A DNA stretch of 64,000 bases from assembly GCA_963854735.1 (NCBI GenBank), contig OY978109.1, forward strand, positions 124,001 to 188,000, written 5' to 3'. This stretch comes from Marvania coccoides. Lineage: Eukaryota; Chlorophyta; Trebouxiophyceae; Chlorellales; Chlorellaceae. The position numbers and the translations under genes were made by a program. Positions 32,581 to 44,416 of the stretch are shown piece after piece; positions within the stretch are counted from its first letter, which is position 1; each line of letters begins with the position of its first letter. The notes beneath the pieces were generated by a model. That model was not told the origin of the DNA. It made no database searches and worked only from the letters and a program-made list of their open reading frames with translations.

Positions 32581-33486
32581 CGCTGCTTTAAAGCGCTCTC
32601 AGTTCTGTGGGGAAAATGAATCACTTTAAATACATTGTTGATCATGGGCAAGAATAATGGTGTTGCAATGAATATAACTTTTTGGAGCCATTCCAAATTT
32701 GCAACCACAAAATTAAAGGCTCATTAATAACTGCGAACTGATGTTTTTGAACTGAATTAATTCAATATTGTTTTTAAGTTGCAGTTTCTTGAAGTTTTTC
32801 AATGACCAAAAGTGCATTTAATTATCCAATGTGCATTTTCCACACATGCGAATTGCACCCACGTCGGGATTCCATTTGAAGACGAGTTAACGATTGGTCA
32901 GACGGTCATTGCCGAGCCTTCTCTCGGCCCGTGCCTAGCCCAGAACTTTTATAGCTCTTCTTTACATCTAATAGACACTAAGTAATCATATGGCCCAATC
33001 CTGCCGTTCAGCTCACATAAAAAAGGCTGAATGCTGCCAGCACCGCCGCCCTCAGCCGTGCTACCGTCCAATCCTCTAACGGAGGGACCGCCACTCTATG
33101 TTTTCCTCCGAGGATGGAGCGGTTGCCCGCTCTGGAAGAGTCAGTCTCGGGCGAAGGCCATGCTGCTTTGGATGCGCTTGAAACTCTAGGCCAGCTGGCG
33201 ACGCTCACAGGCCTCGTATTTTACCGCTCGAGAAATTGCAAACTTTGCCCAAGTGCCTAGCCAACTTTAAACCCCTGATAAGTATCTCATCATTTCTGGC
33301 GCTTGGGGGTTCTTATTTCTAGTTCTATGGCAAAAATATTCTGAGCGAGAAAAACTGCTAGTAAAAAGTAACAAATGAGTGAGTAGCATAAACACACATA
33401 AATTGGAAGAAAGAAAGGAAAAACCGCCAATTTCGGCTGCCGCAAGCACTGTTTTCTCGTCTCTCTTTCCACAACGGCCCTGCTCG
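32581..33486. other. Intergenic
   Basis: 906 bases, AT-rich at 32600-32860. A minus-strand 66-codon frame at 33008-33208 reads LEDWTVARLRAAVLAAFSLF at its end; it has no recognised homology and may be a retroelement remnant. No gene is called. Confidence 0.4.
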
Positions 33487-35856
33487 TCATCTGGCTGCGT
33501 CAGCCCCCGCGCACTGGTGTTCTGGCGTCCACGGCTCCCCGCACGACACGCACTGCCCCGACTTCACCCTGCGTTCATGCTCCTCAGGCGGCAGCAGCAA
33601 ATGGGCCACGCGAGGAGGCAGGTCAGGCGGGGGAGCAGACCCGTCATCCCTCTCCCACTGGTGCGCCCTAAAGCTGCCCCCCAGGGTCACGTGGTCGTCG
33701 CCAAACGCCGCCCTGGCGGCCCCCAGCGCGCGCAGCGGCAGCGCTTTGTCGGCGCTCTCCGCCAGATCCAAAAACGAGCTCAGAGGCTGCCACAGCACGA
33801 GTTCGGACGCGCCCAGTGCGGCGGCACACTCTCCAGCCATCGTAGCCATGCGCTCGGGGCCTTTTTCAGGAGGAGAGCCCTCCGGGGGGACCAATGAGTG
33901 CACCACTACATCGGCTTTACCGCCCACCGCTGCAGCAAATCCTTGGCTGTCCAGGCAGGGCGGGACCACCGCCACGCTGCGCCCGCGCCGCACGGGGCCG
34001 CAGCACATTTCAGGACGCACGACAGACCTGAATGAATTTGAATTTTTGTTCGAGGAAAAACAGATTATGTCAGCACTCCAGTGTTACCGTTTTGTGGCCC
34101 TCAATTTGGACGGTTTAAGCAGCGCAAAGCTTGGGTGGGGTAGCATTCATCACCCAACAGTCAAAATCAAACACTCTTAGGCACTCTCCCTTCATCACCC
34201 TTCAAATCTGGCTGCTGGAGGGCAACACAAATGAAGTCTAAACATTTCAACTCACCCGTCTTCCGCGACGACCTCCCTCCCTTCCTTCAGCGCCGCAAAC
34301 TGCTCCCGGTCCATCACCCCCAGCGCGGTGGCCACGGTCGGGTACAGCCGCCCCGAGCGGTCAGCCTCCTGCATAATGTACCCCAGGCTCGGGGCTTTGC
34401 TTTTCAGCGGCACCGCTTTTATGCGCCACTCCGAGTCCAGCAGCACCGTCCACGTCATCTCCGTCACCGGCAGCGTGTCCGCCAGCGCAGGGTCCCCTGG
34501 GGGCGGCAGCGGGTGGGGCAGCGCCGCCGCCCGCGGATCTATGTTCGACGTTGAGCGTTTGCGGGTGTGACGGTCCAGCATGGCCTCAATTTGGCCGTCA
34601 TGGTAGCCCTCAGGGTTGAGCTGATCGGGCGGCACGCGCACCGCGTACAGCCGCGCCCTCCGCAGCACCTCCGACACCTGCCCCAGCTGCGACGCCGGCA
34701 CGGGGCGAGGAGTAAACTCATGCAGCACCACCGGCATCTCCAGGTAGGTTCTGGACACCGACAGCATGGCCGCAACGAAGGAAACCAGTCCTGGGGGGCC
34801 GTAGACGTGCACCGGGAAGTCTGCATTCTCGTGGCCCCGCTCCCGGGACGCCGAGATCGTGCACAGCATGCCTGGCACGCCCAGCACAGCCTCGGGGTTC
34901 ATGCTGCTGATGAATACGCGGTCGATGCGCTTCCAGTCCACCAGGGGGTGCCCCAGCAGCGCGCGCTGGGTGTCTTCTCCGCACTCAAATAGCCACACCG
35001 ATTGCAGCGACCGCACGGCCAGGGAGGTGGCGGCGCGCAGCCCGTTGGGCGCGGTTTGGGTGTACATGAAGGTGGCCTGCACCCCGGTTTTGTTGCTCAT
35101 CACTGAGGTGCTTTCTTCCTGAAGTAGTTTGCCAGTTCGCGTCACTTGGTGGGCCAGCAGCGGATCGTCAGCATACGCTGCCGCAATGCCGTCCTCGTCG
35201 TCAGCGTCGGTGTCGGGGAGGTCGGCATCGATGTCGGCGGCCTCCGCGCCCGAAATGGCCATGCCTTCCTGGGTTAACGCTTGGTACAACCCTGCGTATA
35301 ATTTAACCAAGGAATTTTGAAGGGAGGGGTGAGAGGGGTAGCTTGAAAAGGAGCGAGGAGGATTTAAGAGGCAGTGAAGACGAGAAAGGGCGAGCATGTG
35401 TTAAAGAGAAAGTATAGACGATGCGGTGAACTCACTGCCAGAGAGCTGCATTGAGTAGCCAATGGTCGGCATTCCCCGGAGTGATAACTCAAATTTAACG
35501 CGGTCCAGCTGCGAAATCGTGGGGAGGAGGGGCGGCATTCAGGTTGGAGTTAAATCAGGAGTGGGCGGGGTGTCCTGCATACTGGTGGAGAAAGCACTCA
35601 CTGGCAAATTTCGAATTTGCCGGTAGGTGAAACGGCCTTCTAGAGGCTGGAAATTTGCGGATGAGAGGGCGGGGGCTGTCTCTGTGGCGGCATCAGAGCT
35701 TGCCACGGTGTGAGAGACGCGCCGAGCGTGCGGCCCATTGAAGAATTGGCGAGGGGAAGGGGAGTAGCCGCCGCCTCTCACGGCCAGCGGCTGCAAGGAG
35801 ACGAAGCGGCTCACTGGGCGCTCCCACGGGGCAGGTGGGTGCGGTAAAATGGCCAT
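33487..35856 (-). CDS. RNase Z (ELAC)-like protein lacking the metal-binding motif
   Basis: Exons 35602-35856, 35436-35508, 34256-35291 and 33487-34027 join in frame to give 634 aa. The beta-lactamase-fold core is recognisable: VWLFECGEDTQRALL (family: FDCGEGTQ), then DRVFISSMNPEAVLGVPGML where active enzymes have HLHGDH, and later KADVVVHS and ASELVLWQPLSSF where active enzymes have VHE and LTHFS.R. So the HxHxDH motif and the later His are replaced, and tRNA 3' processing activity is unlikely. The C-terminus has a small Cys/His cluster, CVSCGEPWTPEHQC. An acidic linker (DADLPDTDADDEDG) precedes the core. Residues 1-60 are Arg/Ser/Pro-rich and could be a transit peptide. It may act as a non-catalytic partner or RNA-binding protein; this is inferred. 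Confidence 0.7.
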
Positions 35857-36316
35857 TGCTGTTTGTATTAATATAATCTATAAATTAGGCATGAAGAGAC
35901 GAAAATGGGATGGCAACCGAAGGACTTCGATTTAAAAATGTTGGGACATACATTTGAGATGAAATTCGGGCTGCTCCGGCTTCCGCTCGGCCCCTGCTGT
36001 CCAAAGGTCTTGAAAGGCACGTGCATAGCGCCGCCAATTTTGCCTCGCGCTTTGTCGAATAGCCCGCCCTACTTTCTTTTTCGAAAAGACAAGACGATTT
36101 TTTTTTGGAACTATCACGCGCACATTCCAAATTTACCTTGATACGACGTCTGTTAATAGTATAGAAGGCGCAAAGAACATAAATAACGCCCCATCCTGCG
36201 CCAGACATATTGCACCAGCCTCTTTGAAAAATATCATCTCGATGGCGCTCAGTTGAAGGCTTGTAGCGGGCCTCGACGTAGCGGCAAGAAATTGACAGTG
36301 TTTCAGTGTTGCGATC
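35857..36316. promoter_or_regulatory. Divergent promoter region
   Basis: 460 bases between divergent starts of the RNase Z-like and RRM genes. No single element can be assigned. Confidence 0.4.
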
Positions 36317-38285
36317 ATGGACGGGCAGACCGCTCAGGAGGTAAGCCAGCGTCACGTCGGAGGGCAGCGCCTGAGAGCCACAGGGTTTCGGCTACTGAAA
36401 CCCGGCGCTGCCCGGCCCTTACACCCGCGTACCCGTGGTCCATCTATTCCACGCATTTTCCGGAGGGCAATTGGCCTCCTCGCTCTCCCATACATTAGTT
36501 GGTATTTTTTCATTTTTGACATGCGACCCCCTCCCTCTCCACTATTATTAGGTTCTCTACCGCCTGCAAGAGGAACTCAAGTCCCTTCAGCTCAGTTCCT
36601 CGTGCGGCGGCGACGGGTTTGATTTCCGGAGTCCACCCCCCAGCAAGGGCTCGGGGCCGCGCCTGTTTTGTGGGCATGTCCCCAAGGAAGCCACAGAGGA
36701 CGTGGTGAAGGCGCACTTCTCCCGCTGGGGCCTCGTCACCGACGTCTACTTCCCTCGTCACAAGAAAACCCTAAAGCGACGGCCCTTTTGCTTCGTCACC
36801 TTCGCTACTCGTGAGTCGGCAGAGCGTGCTTTGGGTGAATCCCCCCTCAACATCTGCGGCATTCCCATCAAGAACCTCACCATGGTGGAGGACCGGGACA
36901 AGTACTACAAGGAGAAGCACGCCGCAGCGCACCAAGCGTTGATGTCAGCGCTCTCCTCCATGGGCGCCAACGGAGCTCTGGGACCCGACCAGGTTAACAA
37001 CATCGCGGCGCTGCTGGCAATGGAGGGAGTGAGCTCAGACGCAGTGCTAGGGATGCTGGTGAATGCGCCGCCTGCAGAGGCCCAGCCAACGGACGGCAGC
37101 GGCGTGCGACAGGGGCTGGCGGCGGCCACTCCGGGAATGCAGGGCGTGCCGCGGCGCGCCCAGCAGCAGCAGCAGCCCCACACGGGGCCGCACGGACAGC
37201 ATCCCGGGTTTGTCTACCCTTCCGGCCCCGCAGGCGTGCGATTCTCTTCTCCGGCGGCAATTGGCGGCGGGGGCGGCGGCAGTCACGCCTCCATGCATGG
37301 CCACCACGCGCCTTCCTACCCCGGCATGCACGCGGGGCCCAGGCCGTCAGAGTTCCTCATGCACCACCAGCGGCTGAGCGCAGGGGACATCTCTGCTGGC
37401 GCTATGCCCATGCGCTCAGCATCTGGACCTCTGCCGTCTGCGCTAGGCAGCTCCGCCCCGTTTTCCGCCGCCATGATGTCTCGAGAGAGCAGCATAAGCA
37501 GCTTAAACTCTGGGTCGGACTGGTACTCGCGGGGGTCGTCTGCGCGCAATTCCCTTGATCTGAGCAGCATGGGCGGCAACGGCATGTTCGGCCCTTCGGT
37601 GTCCACCACCCGGCACTCCATGGACGCCGCCATTCAGCTGCGGCAGCAGCTGATGGCCGCAGCAGGCGCAGCAGCTGCCTCGGCGGGCGGGGGGATGATG
37701 GCGGCCACCGCAGCGGCGCTGCAGCAATCGCAGTGGATGGCGGCGGCCAACGCAGCGGGCTTCCGCGCGCAGCAGCATAAGCAAATGCAGCAGCAGCAAG
37801 GGTCCAACGTCATGCAGAGCTCGTTCTACCAGCCCTCCCCTGCCGCAGTAGGGGGTTCTCCTCAGCAGCCGGTGGCGGTCCAAAACCCTTCTTTCATCCT
37901 GCCCCCCATCAGCGAAGGGTTCCCGGTGGGCGGAGCTGGCGACAACAACGCCAGGCGCTCCTCCTCGCTGTGGGGAGGCTCAGATCTGGGCGGACCCTCC
38001 CCTGTGGCTCAATCTTTAGGCTCAGCCTCGGTGTCCACCGCCCCCTACTCCTCCTCTAGCGAGACCGACGCTGCTGTTCAGAACCTGTCGCGGGACACCA
38101 GCAGCGCCTCTGACACGGCCATAGGCTCAGGCGGGAGCTGGGAGCAACAGCAGCAGCTGCAGCAGCTTCTCAGTAGCCATATCAACGGCGCTGCGCTGAT
38201 GGCGGCGGCTGGCTCGCAGGGGACCGGCTTGTTTGCGCCTGCTGTGGCAGCCAACGGCAGCCCCCTGCGCCCTAGCAGCGGATGA
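36317..38285 (+). CDS. RRM RNA-binding protein with long low-complexity tail
   Basis: Exons 36317-36340 (MDGQTAQE) and 36552-38285 give 585 aa. One RRM near residues 43-115: RNP2 LFCGHVP, RNP1 RRPFCFVTF, with the spacing of DAZAP1/Musashi/TDP-43-type motifs. The remaining 460 residues are disordered: poly-Gln (QQQQQ), Met/Ala/Gly runs, His/Gly-rich patches and Ser-rich blocks, as in proteins that form RNP granules. A role in mRNA stability or translation is likely from the family. The second RRM usual in DAZAP1 is absent. The RRM starts close to the N-terminus after a short helix LYRLQEELKSLQL. The downstream region is unusually long and pyrimidine-rich, perhaps an extended 3' UTR. Confidence 0.85.
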
Positions 38286-40167
38286 TACGCACCCTCTGTA
38301 TAATTTTATATTTTAATCTACGATCTACGCTACAGAGGGTGTGTTTTTGCCGGTGCAGCCCGTCTCCTTCTATCCCTCATTTCACCTTTTTTCTTGCTTA
38401 CCATTTCTTTGCTAATGCGTTAAGAATTATTTTTCGTTCTTTCTTTCTCTCTCAAGCTTTGTTTGCTTTGGCTTGTTTCTTCCTCAATGACACAGCCCAC
38501 AACAACAAACATCTCCGCTTTGAATTCTTTCACTTACTTCCTTAACCTATTTTTCAAATTTTTTCTTCCCTTCTTTGCTGAAATTGCTGAAAATTATTGA
38601 GATGTTTGAGATGACCCCACTCATCTTTTTTTTTCTGCCCTTTGTTTTTCGGAGAATCCACCCCCACCCCCAACCCCCACCCCCAAAACCCTGCTTTCCG
38701 CAATCATTCAAACTAACCAGCAAGTACTAGTAACTACTCCGTCCGCTGTTTTACGTTTTTTTTTTCCACGTGTTTCCCTTCGTGCTTCTGCAGCACTGCC
38801 AGGAGCATTTTTTTCCATGTTGGTTCGTGTTTGGTTTTTCACTCCCTCTGCGTGTGTGGCAACCAACCCTCTTTTTATTCACATCTGACCACCCCCCGGC
38901 TGAATTCTGTTTATAATTTTTTTTTCGCCATACGGTCTCTGTTCTCTTTTCTTCGTTCTTTCTACCTCCCAATCTCTTTGCCCAGCCCTTTATCTTTTTT
39001 GTGCGTTGCTGACACATTAATTGCATTGGATGAATGCTTTGAGCGACTGACAGCCATGGGGTGCCCGCTAATAATTTTTTCCCTCCCTGGCCTCCCTTTT
39101 TTTTTGTTCTAATAGAGGGATGTTCATGCTCTTCACAATAAAATTATCATCATTTATCGTAGTAATAATATGAGCACGAGAGTATGTTTTTTTCCTTCCG
39201 CCAATTACTTATACATTTGTACAGTCGTGCTTTTTTCTTTCTTTCGTCTATCCTCTCTCTCTTCTTTCTTCTTCTCCTTCTTCTTTTTAGTACAGAGTTT
39301 TGTTTCTTCTCAACGTCTTACTCTCTGTAACTCTGCCCCTTGAAATCTCCCTACAGACAACTCATTCTGCCCTGGCTGGCGGAACACTCGAGGGATTTTT
39401 TTTACAGTACCAGTACCACCCTCGCATACTATCTAAAATATTCACTTTTCGATCGAAATACCCCTGGAACAGCAGAATTTTCTTCCTTTCCCCAAAATTG
39501 TACTGAGTCTCATATTTTAGTTTAGTTAGCCTGTTTTGTGTTTTTTTTTTGTTCTCACGCATCCATGTCAACACTGGAACAGCTCTCTTGTCCAGTACTG
39601 GGTGCGTGGTGCAATGGCGGTCGAAATCATTAGGAGAAGCGCCCGAAAAGGAATAGAACAAAATAAAGTTGCAGTCGTGCCCCACTCTCGCTTCTTTTGT
39701 CCCTCTTAAATTTCCTGCTAATGATGAAACTTAATAATGCTGTTCACGTGTAATACTGATGGGAAAGTTTGCAGCCGCAGGAGCGCACATGGACGAGCTG
39801 CGTCAAGGATTGCATGGAGCATGGAAACAGCAGAATCCTTGATAAAAAGGTGGGATAAAGTTGCTAAGAAGGTCCACAGAACTTTTTGCGAGTTGAAGAA
39901 ACACACCAGATTCGTCTTTGAGAAAGAGCAGGGTGTTGTTTACACAATTTCAGCAATCTCTCACACGCGCACCTCAGAACCATCCCGATGGCAGGCCTAG
40001 ACTGTTGTGAAAGTATTTTCCCATGCTGTATATTCGCGTCAGACGGCAAGCCAGGCCAGGCTGTCACTCACAACCAATCGGAAATAAGGCATGTAAGGCG
40101 ATATGCAGTCAGCAGTGGGGCCCGCAACGCACATCATCGGGGCCCAGGCGCGCTATTTACGCCTGCG
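38286..40167. other. Long pyrimidine-rich 3' flank, no gene seen
   Basis: 1.9 kb without a supported exon. From 38300 to 39550 the plus strand is strikingly T/C-rich with many TTTCTT, CTCTCT and poly-T runs. AATAAA-like sites occur at about 39135 and 39661. It may be the 3' UTR of the RRM gene. Short frames (38282-38545, 39737-40000) have no supporting features. The last 60 bases start the duplicated unit. Confidence 0.4.
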
Positions 40168-42762
40168 TCAGGGCCGGCATGGTACGCATTGGCACCCGGG
40201 CTGGCATTGACACGGCTCGCATATTTTCTGGCACATACAGAACGGATTTTGTTTTTATTCCATCCGGAAGAAAACAACAAATAAAATATAACGAAGAGAA
40301 TATGCGAGTATAGCAATGAAGGCACAAGAACGTATTTGTGATGATAGTTAGTCTTATAACTCACCGGAACGCAAACCTTTGCCGTCTGAAGATCTGAAGC
40401 GAAGTCTTGACCATAATATGTTGTCACGTCCGGACCCGAGCTCACAAAGTGGTGTTCATAAGCGCATTTTGTGCATGCCAGCGGGTTTTGAAACTTCGTG
40501 CACTTGCCTGGAGCGCAGGTTCTCCAGCACTCCTGAGGAATCACAGAAAAGGGGGTGGTTGGTTATGCAATGAGATATGCCAAGAGAGACAAAACAAACG
40601 TAAAATTTAGGTACACAGGCCACTCACTTGTTTCCAAGTACAGCTACCATAGCACAACCGGTTTTTGGGGTCGCCGTTGTTCCCACCACAGCACCCGAAC
40701 TGGGCACAGCCAGCGTAGCGCTGGTAGGCGCCGTCGTACACGCACTTGTTGGGATAGACAAAACCATTTGCACACTGGGGCTGGGGTGTTGTGCAACGCT
40801 CGCACCGGCGTTGGGCGTTGGAGCAGTACGCCTTGTTCCAGAATTCAGGGAAGACGCACTGCAGGAGTGGAAAGAAAAGACAGTGTCGATCAGTCATGCT
40901 ACATCGATGTTCTCCCTTTCCACTTTGCTTCCCGCCTTTTCCATTGCATTCAAGACTCACGCTCCGTCCCCTGGAAGATTATTATTAATTATTATTTCTC
41001 TAATTAATTCCATCTTGTCACTCAAATAACTAATAGAGTTGCTCACTCTATTACATTAAATGACCCTATTCGATCATCATCATCATCATTACAAGGTTTA
41101 AAGTCCGTACAAAAGGGCAACGATTCTCGGTGGGTAGGTAAAACACCCCTAGCGGGCATTCTTTGTCATCGTCTTTTTTCCTCATTGATATCTTTACCTA
41201 CCACTCACCTTTTCCTCAGGTAAATACTGCCTCCTCCGCCCTCCTGAGGGCAATACAGTTTGTATGACGCGCTGGCCTCAGCAGGAAGGTCCGGAACGGA
41301 GAGCAGCTGGCCGTTGTTAACGAAAAGAATCTCCCAGGCAGAATTCTGGTGCAAAAAAGCTGCAAGCATGTACTGCTCCGTGTATGGCCTCTTCTCGTCG
41401 TACATCCACGAGTCAAAATAGTCATTAGGAAGAAAGTAATCATGCACGTGCACATAGACGCCAGACTTTAAGCGCGGCATTATCCACAAAAACTCCAAAA
41501 TAACGTCGCCATGCGGCTTGATCACGTGCGAGTTGTCCTGCGAAAGAAAATGTATTCATTAGTCGACTTGAGGAGGTAATGCAACACGAACAAGAAAACC
41601 GGTTGTTTACGCAAAGTCAATATGAAAGTGTTACCAGAAACAAGAAATCACCGCTCTCCAGTTCGTCAAATAGGGCCAAGTCCACTTCTTGAATGGGCTT
41701 GACCATGGTTTCGATGCCCGTGCCTTTCAAAAAATCGGATCTGTATGGCTCTATGCATAGGTGCTTGGATTTCTTGCCGCCTGTCTCTGCTTGCACGGCA
41801 GCCAGAGAGTCGCGCACCACCCGAGTGGACATGCCACTCCCTACCTCAAACACGCGCTTAGGCTTGACAAGCCGAACAAACGAGTAGAGAATCGCGCCGT
41901 CGCACCAAACAAATACACTGTTGTTCTTCCAATACTGAGTGAAGTCTGGTGTGGCGTTTTCAGGGGGGGAGTAGTTGGCGGCTAGCGGGGCCATTTGCCC
42001 CCAAAAATCGGCCATTTCGATGCTTGGAGGTGGAATAACATAATCAGGCAATTTTCCAAAGGTCTTACTATATTTTCTGCCGTTGTCAAGGTCTAAAAAG
42101 GGGGTTTCGTAGGTGAAAAACTTGGCCGACAGCTTTATTATTTGGGTACGGAGATCAAAGTAAGCTTCTGAAAAATCAACTACTTCCCACACAGGAGTGG
42201 TTGTGTTGATGCCGGTCAAATGTTTGCAATCGACACATTTTTCGCAGATAAATGCTGGGGGCGGTGAAGGGGAAGAGAAATGTTGAACTTTTTTCTCTTC
42301 ATCAAATGGGCGATGCACATTTCCTCGATTAAGTATTTTCACCCGAATTAGTGCCAACGCCAGGATTAAAGAAACCCAAAACCATAAATTTTTTCTCAAT
42401 TTTGCATCCATATTAAATCTCAAATTCACGCCGAGGAGAAGAACGCATATTCGTCTGCATTGATCGGAAACTCACAACACCAAAACAAACAGACAATTGA
42501 ACACCAGCGGGGTGTCTATAGATTTGGGACGAGTTAAAACTACACTTAAGTAGCTGCTCAATACGGAGCAGCGACAGCCTTACACGGGGCGTCTTCAGCT
42601 GATCAATGGCACAAGTAGCTTACGTCAAGGTGACTGAGGAATCGTACCACGACGAAGATTTGATTTGATTGAGTAGTTTGATCTACAGTTGTCTTCTACC
42701 TGCTACCTTCCCGCCAAAAGTAGAATCATCGACCGAAACCGTCTTCTTGAGCTTGCAATCAT
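40168..42762 (-). CDS. Type II membrane methyltransferase (Methyltransf_24-like), probably fused to a Cys-rich tail
   Basis: Certain exons are 41635-42454 and 41209-41537. They encode a signal anchor (LWFWVSLILALALIRVKIL), a stem with CEKCVDCKH, and a class I SAM methyltransferase: RVFEVGSGMSTRVVRDSL (SAM loop), KHLCIEPYRSDFL (acidic second strand), then DNSHVIKPHGDVILEFLWIM and VYVHVHDYFLPNDY. This matches secretory-pathway Methyltransf_24 proteins. The frame can be extended in phase at both ends: upstream to 42707-42762 (start MIASSRRRFRSM, at the ATG conserved with the gene at 7852), and downstream through a GTGAGT donor at 41208 to a 10-base exon (40961-40970) and the Cys-rich exons 40628-40858, 40365-40532 and 40168-40227 (ending CEPCQCQPGCQCVPCRP). 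Total 557 aa. If the downstream splice is wrong, the enzyme stops at 41205 and the Cys-rich exons are a separate remnant. The substrate is unknown. Confidence 0.6.
41083..41130 (-). mobile_element. LINE 3'-end remnant in an intron
   Basis: ATCATCATCATCATTACA tail followed by GGTTTAAAGTCCGTACAAA, the conserved LINE 3' end seen at 25398 and 46365. It lies in the predicted intron between the methyltransferase and Cys-rich exons. Confidence 0.55.
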
Positions 42763-42967
42763 GGTTGCCACGCACTGCCAGAAGTTTCGACCTACACTCT
42801 AGTGTATAAATTGCCGCAATTTAATAAAATTAGAGGTTGATGTACCACCGCAAAAGACGTTGTTTTGGACGTGGTTCACCATGTATTTTGTACTTCAGGC
42901 TCGTCAGGGTCGTGAACGGCCTTAAATTTAGATAAATATTTTCCGCAGTTGTTAAACACAAATCCCA
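42763..42967. promoter_or_regulatory. Shared divergent promoter, unit 2
   Basis: 205 bases between divergent start codons, homologous to 7853-8051. Homology on the minus-strand side continues through the ATG and about 12 bases beyond, then stops. Confidence 0.6.
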
Positions 42968-43888
42968 ATGGCTGACGAGATGGCGGCCCCTGCGGCCCTC
43001 AAGATGAGCGGAACAATGACCCAGTTTGCTCGGTACAAAAGCCGCTTGCAGCGACTGGACAAGTGCGTACGAGAGCTAATTGTCCTGTTTTACACGGCAA
43101 ACCGCACGCGTGGAAGGCATCTGGCAACTTCCCAGGCAACTTCCGCGCCCTCTATTAATCCCCCACATCTCTAAAATTTCGAAACATACTCCCCTCGCAG
43201 AAACGGCGATGGCCAGCTCGACGTCGAAGAAATCGTCGATTCCGTCACCCAGCTGCTTGAAGCTGAGCGCCAGCGCAAGTTTTTCAAGTGGGGGGCCATT
43301 TTGGCGGGCGTCATTGCAGTGCTGGCTGTAGCTGCCTCCACGGGACTCACCTACGCGATGGTAGCCCTCAACAAAGACACCAAAGTGACCAACACCTACG
43401 TGCTGGTAGACAAGTCCACAGGCAAGCCCCTGCAAGCCCAGTCCTCTGAGATTGCGGTTGACCCCCAGACGGGCGCGTTGGTGGTGCGAGGGGGCGGTGC
43501 CGGCGCGGTAGCCACGACCACAACCATGCAGAAGGCGCGCCTGACAGGCTGGATGGAGACACTGTACTCTGGCAATGGCTCTGCTGCAGAAGTCCAGCAC
43601 CAGCTTGCCTCCCTGCGCGCCCTCATCATCGCCGACGCCGAGCCTGGTGCGCCTTACGCTGTGTGGCAGGTGGGGGAGGTGGCACCGCTGGGCGAGGGTG
43701 GCCTCCAGGTCAGTAGCTTGGCCGGCAGCATGGCCACTTTTTTAGCCGATGGCACGACCACTGTTGAAGGGCCTGGGGGGCTGGGGCGGCGCACCCTGGG
43801 GACGCGCAGCAACGGCACCACCATGGCCATCCTTGAGGAGACGGTTACCCGAGTGAGCGATGAGGCTAGGCGGCGGCGTCAGCGGTGA
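42968..43888 (+). CDS. EF-hand/TM protein, copy 2
   Basis: Exons 42968-43062 and 43201-43888, 260 aa, 254 identical to the protein at 8052. Changes are conservative (V/A, I/V, S/G, L/M, D/E) except one L to P in the outer domain. The EF-hand loop (DKNGDGQLDVEE) and TM segment are unchanged, and both exon junctions are conserved, so both copies are probably expressed. The intron sequence is also nearly identical, pointing to a recent duplication. Confidence 0.8.
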
Positions 43889-44416
43889 ACTTGGAAAATT
43901 GAGGTTTCAGATTCTGCTCGTTGTTTGCGCAGCATAGCGTGCAGATTTAAAGGCGTGATACTAGGTACACTGGTGTAGATCTTGAAGACAGCGTAAAAGG
44001 TTTTGTTCTTCCCAGGCGTCGTCGAATTCTTTCATATATGCCCAATATACTCCGAGTATAATTAAGCTCGTCCTATTTCTAAACAAAAATAAGATTTCAG
44101 ATTCCCCGAATTATGTTTTCTCCTAAAACTGTTTATTCAAAAATTCCCGAAGTCATTTTGTCTTTCCCAGATTTCCTTATTATATATATATGGAACACAC
44201 ACCCTCTATATATATGTGCAACATACTTTCATACACCAGCCTGGGCCTGCCCTTCGTGTCTGCATGTCCGACGAGGCGAAGAGCATGGGTGCCAACTCAT
44301 CACAGGAAAAATAAGGCGCGGTTCGGCGGCTTTTTTTCATAAAATTCACGGATTTTACTGCAGTTTTAACAAATTAAAGCATCAGCCACATACGGTACAC
44401 ACCCAAAAAATCAGCG
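43889..44416. other. Intergenic with motif copy 3
   Basis: Duplication homology ends near 44015, 18 bases before motif copy 3. The rest is AT-rich 5' flank of the ProA gene. Confidence 0.4.
44033..44071 (+). repeat. Dispersed motif, copy 3
   Basis: CATATATGCCC … CCGAGTATAATTAAGCTCG, directly beyond the end of the duplicated unit. Confidence 0.6.

Larger units (their letters stand above)
40109..44015. repeat. Duplicated gene unit, copy 2
   Basis: Counterpart of 6184-9098. The plus-strand EF-hand gene and its flanks, the divergent promoter, and the minus-strand Cys-rich exons with part of the intron before them are clearly homologous. Between 40970 and about 42750 the sequence is unrelated to copy 1. 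Confidence 0.8.

Noticed and set aside
39737..40000. 87-codon plus-strand frame
   Set aside because: No domain, no splice context, AT-rich surroundings; likely chance.
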